This document shows, piece after piece, positions 57,933-64,000 of a DNA stretch of 64,000 bases. The DNA is from Hyphodiscus hymeniophilus (taxonomy: Eukaryota; Ascomycota; Leotiomycetes; Helotiales; Hyphodiscaceae). The notes beneath the pieces were generated by a model. That model was not told the DNA's origin. It did no database searches and worked only from the letters and a program-made list of their open reading frames with translations. The position numbers and the translations under genes are program-made. Every line of letters begins with the position of its first letter. The first letter of the stretch is position 1. The stretch spans positions 2,480,001-2,544,000 of the forward strand of contig VNKQ01000002.1 in NCBI GenBank assembly GCA_016508695.1, read 5' to 3'.

Positions 57933-59329
57933 TTACAAGCACTGTTGGAATTAGCTTGTGCTTCAAGAATTATATATCGAGGATACATAGCATACCTGAG
58001 AGTAATAAGCATTTGAGTAAGTGCAAGTATATGGAGAAACGCATGCGGTCCCGCCGGTCCAACCTTGCCCACCACATTGCCCCCAACGAGCTACTGTTCC
58101 CGAACTCTTCGACGTCGTAGACGATTTCACAGACGTAGTTAAGGTACTAACCTTCGAAGAAATCGTACTGCTAGTCGCTTTTGTGCTAGTCGAACTGGAC
58201 ACCTTAGTGGACGAAGTGACTGGCCCGCTCAGCAAACTGATAACAGATGCATAAGCCGGTTTGGTTGTGAAATCCGAGTTCCAGAGACAAGCATCGCCTT
58301 GCCCTGGAAATGTCGACGGTATCCACGAATAAAGATCCGTATAATCCCATAATGTTATCCCCACACACCCCGTGACTCCGAGACATGCTGCCACGGTATT
58401 GACGTAGTCAGTAGCTTGTTGTGCGTATCCAGAAGTACTAGGAGGTAAAGATGTGAACCTGATATCAACTTCAGTGTATGCGACTTCGACGCCGAGTGCT
58501 GTGAAGCTCTCGAGATTGGATATCTGGGAAGCTTCGTTGGGAGTTTCGCCAACGATGTAGTGACCTTGTAATCCGACGCCATCGATCTTGATTCCACGTG
58601 CTTTTAAGCTCTTCACGATTGCTTGGGCTGCGGTCGCCTTCGCCCCGGAGTATTCAATGTTATAATCATTGTAGTAGAGCTTTACAGTGGAATCATATTC
58701 TGCTGCGGTCTCGAAAGCGATTGGGATGTATTCGGGGCCAATCTAACAGAAGTCAGCATACATAACTCGAGAGCCCTTAATAAACACTGACGGTAGTGTA
58801 GAAGACATCCACCCTGTAGGTTCCATCATCATTCAGAGCTTCATTCACAACATCCCAGCAGTAGCATTGCCCTTTGTAGTGAGTGACTTCGTTCGCAATA
58901 TGATTCTTCATGGCAGCAATTAGAGTTGCATTTGTCCAGGTACCCGAAGTGACTAGCTGTTATCAGCATGTAGTTTCAAGCTTCGGACAGGTGCGTACCC
59001 CAATTTGGAAGCTCATTGTACCAGACGAGATTGTGGCATCGAAGAATTTGATCATTCTTCTCTGCAAAATTCGTGATCACATCTCCTTGAGTCCATGAGA
59101 ACGTGTTTTGCGAAGGCTCCGTGTATACCCATTTTTGAGTGTTTCCCGCAGTAATTTGGCCGAAGTTGTTAGCGTCGGAAAGGATGGCAACGTATTGAGA
59201 ATTTGATAGTTCCGAATTATCGGTCGCCGAACCGAAGTACTTCAAACCTTTGGCCTTTGCAAGTTCGTTCAGCTGACCGAGGACAGGTGATAGCAGTGCT
59301 ACCGCATAAAGAAGAGCTGTGACACGCAT
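57933..59329 (-). CDS. GH10 endo-1,4-beta-xylanase with C-terminal CBM1
   Basis: Exons 59329-58999, 58952-58792, 58742-57996 and 57941-57933 join in phase to 415 aa. Signal peptide about residues 1-18 (hydrophobic core, V-L-G end). The GH10 barrel carries the acid/base Glu148 in W-D-V-V-N-E-A-L and the nucleophile Glu255 in A-Y-T-E-V-D-I-R; H-N-L-V-W and G-H-Y-I-V lie at the usual places. A Ser/Thr linker (about 320-378) leads to a fungal CBM1 (W-G-Q-C-G-G-Q-G-W-T-G ... C), whose last Cys comes from the 9-nt final exon (Cys-Leu-stop), the canonical end of CBM1. The enzyme is secreted and cuts xylan while bound to cellulose. ATG 59329 is preferred over a weaker in-frame start 12 bases upstream. 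Confidence 0.95.
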
Positions 59330-62104
59330 CTTGAGATTCAATGAAGACCGCGGGATGAAACTCTGCGAATGAACAGAAAGCTTGCTTCTCTTGGTTACAG
59401 AACGGAGGATGAGGAATAGGCTTTGGTCTTATATTCTCGAGCGGTGAAAAGTTTTCGCGGATATATTAAGTCTCCGCATCCAATCTAAACATTAATCAGG
59501 CTTCGGAAAGGCACGCTTCATAAACAAATCACAACTACATGTTAAGCCCGCCTTGTGCACATAGGTTTTCCACCGCCAAAGATCTGAAATTTGCCTGTGC
59601 TGGTTAAATGAACGGCTTAGGAAACCAAATATGAACAGAATTACTCCGGACCCAAAAACGATAAGCGTAGGGTACGACTGTCTAGAGCGATGGAAATGGG
59701 TGCCAACTGAGGTTCGTAATAAAGTGCCGAACGATCTCGTCTATCTGGGGTCAGGAGTGTGGGGTAACATTTACCCGCCCGGTCTTCGTGGCCTCTTCCG
59801 ATGGTTTTAGCCAACGGCCCGTAGCCCCTCGAACTATTGCTTCACAAGATACACATCAGGCAACTGTGGCTAAATTGATGCTGAAAACTCCTGCGCTTCC
59901 GCCATTACTTTAAATCCGGTACCGTCGGGCAAACCAGTCTGATATCAAGAGAGAGGGGATAGGAAGATTATACTTCAATACCATGGCGGGACCTAATCGG
60001 AATCACGCAAATTTGCAGAGCCTGCAAAAAGAATTGACCAGAATGAGAGTACTACTGAATCATGTACTAATATGGCCTTTGAAAATGCAAGGGATTTTCA
60101 TATAAATACTAAGGCCTGAAGGCTTATGAGTGGTATCGGTAAGAAACTCCTTGTGATCGGATTTCATTCGTACCAGAAATGTTTCGGTGTTGAAGGACTT
60201 TCAGTATATCAAGGGAAGCAGTGTCCCAAATGCTGAAAGAGATGAAGGCAGCTTTCAACAGTCGAGAACAATAACGATGGCTAGTGCACCCGAAAGAAAA
60301 AATGCCAGCTCTCCAGACACTTGTCATCGTATGCTGAAATGGCAGCAGTCTGTCTCTCAATAACAGTCTATTTGTATTGGCATACAACTCTGCAGCCATA
60401 AGTGTTCATTGATATATGAGTGGCAAGGTTCAGAGCCTATTGGCAGTTGCTTTCTTTCAGACACCCACTTGGCATTCATGTGACAGACCTACCTCCGCCC
60501 ACATAGCAGAACCAGGTCTGCACCACCTCCAGACCGTTCGTAAAATAAGCGAGGCAAACCGATTAAAACGGACTTCCAATTACCAATCATGTAACAATAT
60601 GCTGACCAATTCCAATTCCACAGTCAGATCCAGCCCTACCGACCTCTCCTTAACATTCCCCATTCGCTTTTAAGCTTATTTCCGCACGGTCCAGTACTCG
60701 TACCAAAATTAGACAGGCGACTCGGTCTACAGCGGCAAGGCTGACACCGTTGCCACTTCTGTCGCAGCCCGTTCTTCTCCTCACGGAAACGGCGGCCACG
60801 ATATATCGGGATTTGACTGCGTGAGTCTGAGGCAGAATTAGACCGATTGAGACGTGACTTCCGGAATATCCGTGAGGTCGAAAGGCATAAGGCTGAGGTG
60901 TATTATTGGAACTGGGAGAGCCAGTGTAGAGGTTAGATAATTATTCTGAGCGCTGTTTCGTCGATTCGGTTTCTCTGAATAGATGTGCCCAGAAAGGTTA
61001 GAAAGGCTTCAATGGGTCCTGGCTCTGCCCATGGCACGCCCAATCTACGAGACAAGGGCCGAGGATGGTTAATGACTATGACAGATTTACTAGTTTTCCG
61101 TAACTCTTGGTCTTGACAACTGAGAAGGATTATGTTGGTTGAATTCCACCGCAGGAAGCCAAAAAGCCTTTGTTTCATGATATTTTGATGACTATGTCTC
61201 AAAAGAGGGAATGATACGAGTACAAAGCTCGAAATATGAGCCGAGGTCCCCTTCCCCATGACCCCCAACTGCGCCTCGTTCTTGCGTCAAGCAAAACAAA
61301 TATTGTCACGCGGGGTAGGTGAAAATTCTGCACTCTCGTACCACCCGAGGGAACAAAGATCAGGTTTTTGCAAAAGCTGGCAGATGGATGCCGTCAATAC
61401 ATATTTTTATCGCATTCAAGACGCGTAATCCTCGTGATGCGCGGGACGGCACGACAGTCCCTACAAGTCTAAGCCGAAGTTGATTGATTATAGTCCGCAT
61501 TCTGAGTGCTATAGTCCTGCGACTTTTGTTTCCAAATAACGGTCTGGGCTTCGGCCTTGTGAGCGAGTGACGATGGTAGGAGGGACGTAGCCTTCCAAGG
61601 GCAGCAGATAGGACATATTGAGCATACATCACAACACTACCGGTCAAGTAGGAAGTAAAGGATGAGCAATAGTAGTAGAAGCGCAGGGGGCGATACAAAT
61701 CGTTAATATCTCCTCCGTGGATGCATGAAGTATTCTACCAGAAGCATAGGTAGGGTTGAGAGCTGCCTCGGGCTTTATTGCCTTTGAAATGGTCGGACAT
61801 ATGAAACAATCCCGTCCATACGGCTACGAGTTTGTCTGTGCCTGCAACCATTTCAAATCCATATTTGGCGATGAGTGCTAGACCTTAGTTGGATTATGAT
61901 CCGCCTCAAAACCGTAAGGGCATTGGTTGCTGCTGGTCCATTCAGATCTGCTTTGTCAGCTCTCGATAGAGAATAGAGGAGACGTCAGCCTGATGATTAT
62001 CCATCTTCAGCTGAGGCGAAATTCCGAACTACTGCCGAGTTTTCGGTAATCGTCGGCTCGCTTACTAGCACTCTCTGCCGTCGTTTCTAGGCAGTCGGGG
62101 AAAA
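59330..62104. other. Intergenic, no supported gene
   Basis: About 2.8 kb between the xylanase promoter and the AT-rich block. Several frames of 90-110 codons (for example minus 60933-61268, 61360-61698) lack family signatures. Nothing is called. Confidence 0.4.
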
Positions 62105-64000
62105 TAAACTAGGCTGGCATTAGAAATAGGCCGAAAAATAAAATAGATAATTTGTATAAGAACGCCTAACAAAAAATCTTTAAGAACTTTATAACTATTC
62201 TTTAAATTTAGTTATAATATCAAATCGCGAATCTAGCCTATCTTTTTAAGACTTAATTAAAAATACTATTGTAGAAGGCCAAATCCTAATATCATATAAA
62301 GCGCGGGAATCTGTTTATAACAAAAACTCGAAACGAATAAATCTAAAGACGTAAGTTTATAAAACTTAGTTCGAATAGTATAAATCGTTAATATAAGCTT
62401 AAAAGAATATATATTCAAATAATAGTAATAGTTCTAGTAAAAAGGTTATTTGTAAATATTAATATCTAATACAAAACCTAGCTATATAATATACCTAATA
62501 CTATATTATATAACTTCCGCAAAACGTAATCTCTTAGAACTACCCCTTTATATTCGTCCCCCCTCTAAATAGAGTAGAATTATTAGTATATAAGGTCAAA
62601 GAAATAATACTCTTAATTAGTAAGAGAGTATAGTATATTTTTGCTATAATAATAATAATTTATACTCTTTAGTAATAAGTTATATAACTTAAGAGCGCGT
62701 ATTAAACCGCTTCGGGAAGATACCTTTACTTAAGTATATTTTCTTAAGTTTCTTATACCTTTAACTCTAAGAATTAATATTTTTTCTTTTTATTACTTTA
62801 TTAATAACTTTATTAACTTTATTAATTTTATTAATTCTATTACTCTATACTTTTCCTAACTAATTAGTAGTACTCTCTTATTACTTCTAGCGTTCTTAGA
62901 ATAAAAAGTATTAAGATATCTCTTTATACCTCGAAACTTGACTTTTTTAACCTTATTTTTCTTTCTTCTCTCTTGACTTCGACTCTCTCCTTAATATATA
63001 ACGATAAGTTATTATAGTAACCTTTAAGTAAATAACTTAGGAGTTTTATTTCCTTTGCAATTAATAGTTTCTAATCTCTTTTAGCTTTAAGTTATACTTA
63101 ATTTTAACGTCTTTTATAGTTTACTTTTAATATATTTTTTTAGTAACGCGCTACTAAGCTCCCCTTATAAATTTGAGTTTTTATTACTTAACTCTAAGAA
63201 GTAATTACTTCTTTCTTAGCTTATAGTCTTATTAATATACTCTCTAGTTCCCGACCTTATAGTCGCAAAGTCTTTTTATTTTTATTATTATTGTTTCTTT
63301 TAAGTTATTTAAACTTAATAGCTATTTTATACTCTTTTAAAAGTCTCCCTTCTCTTTATTTCCTTATTTTAAAGTTTAAGGTAGCTAATAATAATAGTAG
63401 TTTGTCTCTTATAGGCTACTTTTTTCCCCCTCTTCTTTTTAACGCTTAGAGGTTTTCCTTTCTTAACTTATCTTATATTTACTAACCTTCTTTATAATTG
63501 AATTCTCTCTTAACTTAATCTTAACTTATAACTCTACTTATTTTAAGAGCCCTTTTTTTCTTCTTATTAAAACTTAGCTAATACTTTATTCTAGTACTAT
63601 TCTTTTAACTCTCCTTTTATTAAATCTCTTTCTTATTTCTATTTTAATAATAAAAAGTATTAATACTTTTGCTTAAATAAAAAGTATCTTTATAATACTA
63701 TAATATTATATATAACTAAGATAACTTAGGTTAGAAGGAAGAATATATAAAAGTTAGTATTTCTATAAGGCCTTAATTAAACTCTTACTACGTATTATAA
63801 CATTTAGACGCCCCTTTTAAGAGTTTTAAGAAAATTTACTCTTTTCGGGAAAATATTATACTTTATTATATAATCTCCTTTAATAAAGCCTTTACTACGC
63901 ATATTTATAGTAAAGTTAAGAGCCCCTAGTATTAAGTTTAATTAAGCGTCTTTTAGTATTATTACTTATAATACTTCTTAAGTTCTTCTTTAACTTCTAA
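62105..64000. repeat. AT-rich RIP-like block, probable degenerate transposon (runs off right edge)
   Basis: Composition changes abruptly at about 62105 from near-balanced to strongly AT-rich, with many TpA steps and stops in all frames, as in the copia interior. The minus strand is purine-rich and gives short Lys/Arg-rich pieces that resemble a degraded gag-like region. No LTR, inverted repeat or polymerase motif was found inside the visible 1.9 kb, so the element type is undetermined. Confidence 0.55.

Noticed and set aside
1..64000. tRNA, rRNA, CRISPR array or secondary-metabolite cluster
   Set aside because: No tRNA-like T-arm/B-box pair, no spaced identical repeats with spacers, and no NRPS/PKS core enzyme were seen on either strand.

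Overview
The window looks like a piece of chromosome from a filamentous ascomycete (Pezizomycotina). The reasons are: genes of fungal type split by many short introns (mostly 45-70 nt, GT...AG, several with CTGAC/CTAAC-like branch sites); a GH10 xylanase ending in a fungal CBM1 cellulose-binding module; a Zn2Cys6 regulator; a siderophore-type N-acyltransferase; and long AT-rich blocks with the mark of repeat-induced point mutation (RIP). A Leotiomycetes-like host is only a guess. No genes of bacterial style, tRNA, rRNA or CRISPR array were seen. Because most genes are spliced, I rebuilt the exons by hand from splice sites and phase; lengths in amino acids refer to these models.

Layout, left to right: an SDR oxidoreductase cut by the left edge (minus) and, divergent from it, a secreted/anchored L-domain-like membrane protein (1540-3235); a siderophore-type hydroxyornithine acyltransferase (5096-6854, minus); a four-exon hypothetical gene (9097-10108); a possible tiny two-exon gene (11622-11884); the mitochondrial calcium uniporter MCU (12131-13877, minus); a small secreted protein with eight cysteines (14495-14851, minus); a poorly preserved hypothetical locus (about 15.4-16.3 kb); 2-oxoglutarate dehydrogenase E1 (17091-20404, minus) divergent from the TFIIH subunit Tfb1 (20808-22802); a hypothetical gene (23425-25225); an NAD(P)H-dependent FMN reductase and a catalase (both minus).

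From 29431 to 34411 lies a complete but dead Ty1/copia retrotransposon: two 104-bp LTRs, 5-bp target duplication CACGT, and gag, integrase, RT and RNase H remnants riddled with stops by C-to-T/G-to-A change. Beyond it are an alpha-glucoside/maltose-type permease (minus) and a divergent Zn2Cys6 activator, arranged like a MAL locus without the glucosidase; a Dlt1-like membrane protein; an SV2/SVOP-like MFS transporter in seven exons; a 1151-residue disordered protein; weak small ORFs; a Ser/Thr-rich single-pass membrane protein; and a GH10-CBM1 xylanase (57933-59329, minus). The last 1.9 kb is a second AT-rich, RIP-like block that I could not identify.

The core genes (MCU, KGD1, Tfb1, catalase, Dlt1-like) are housekeeping and mixed with accessory genes for carbon and iron acquisition. 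I found no gene cluster that amounts to a new multi-gene system. The less usual items are the eight-cysteine secreted protein, the half-tRNA-like primer site of the copia element, the RIP-converted zinc knuckle, and several tiny exons that automatic annotation would easily miss.
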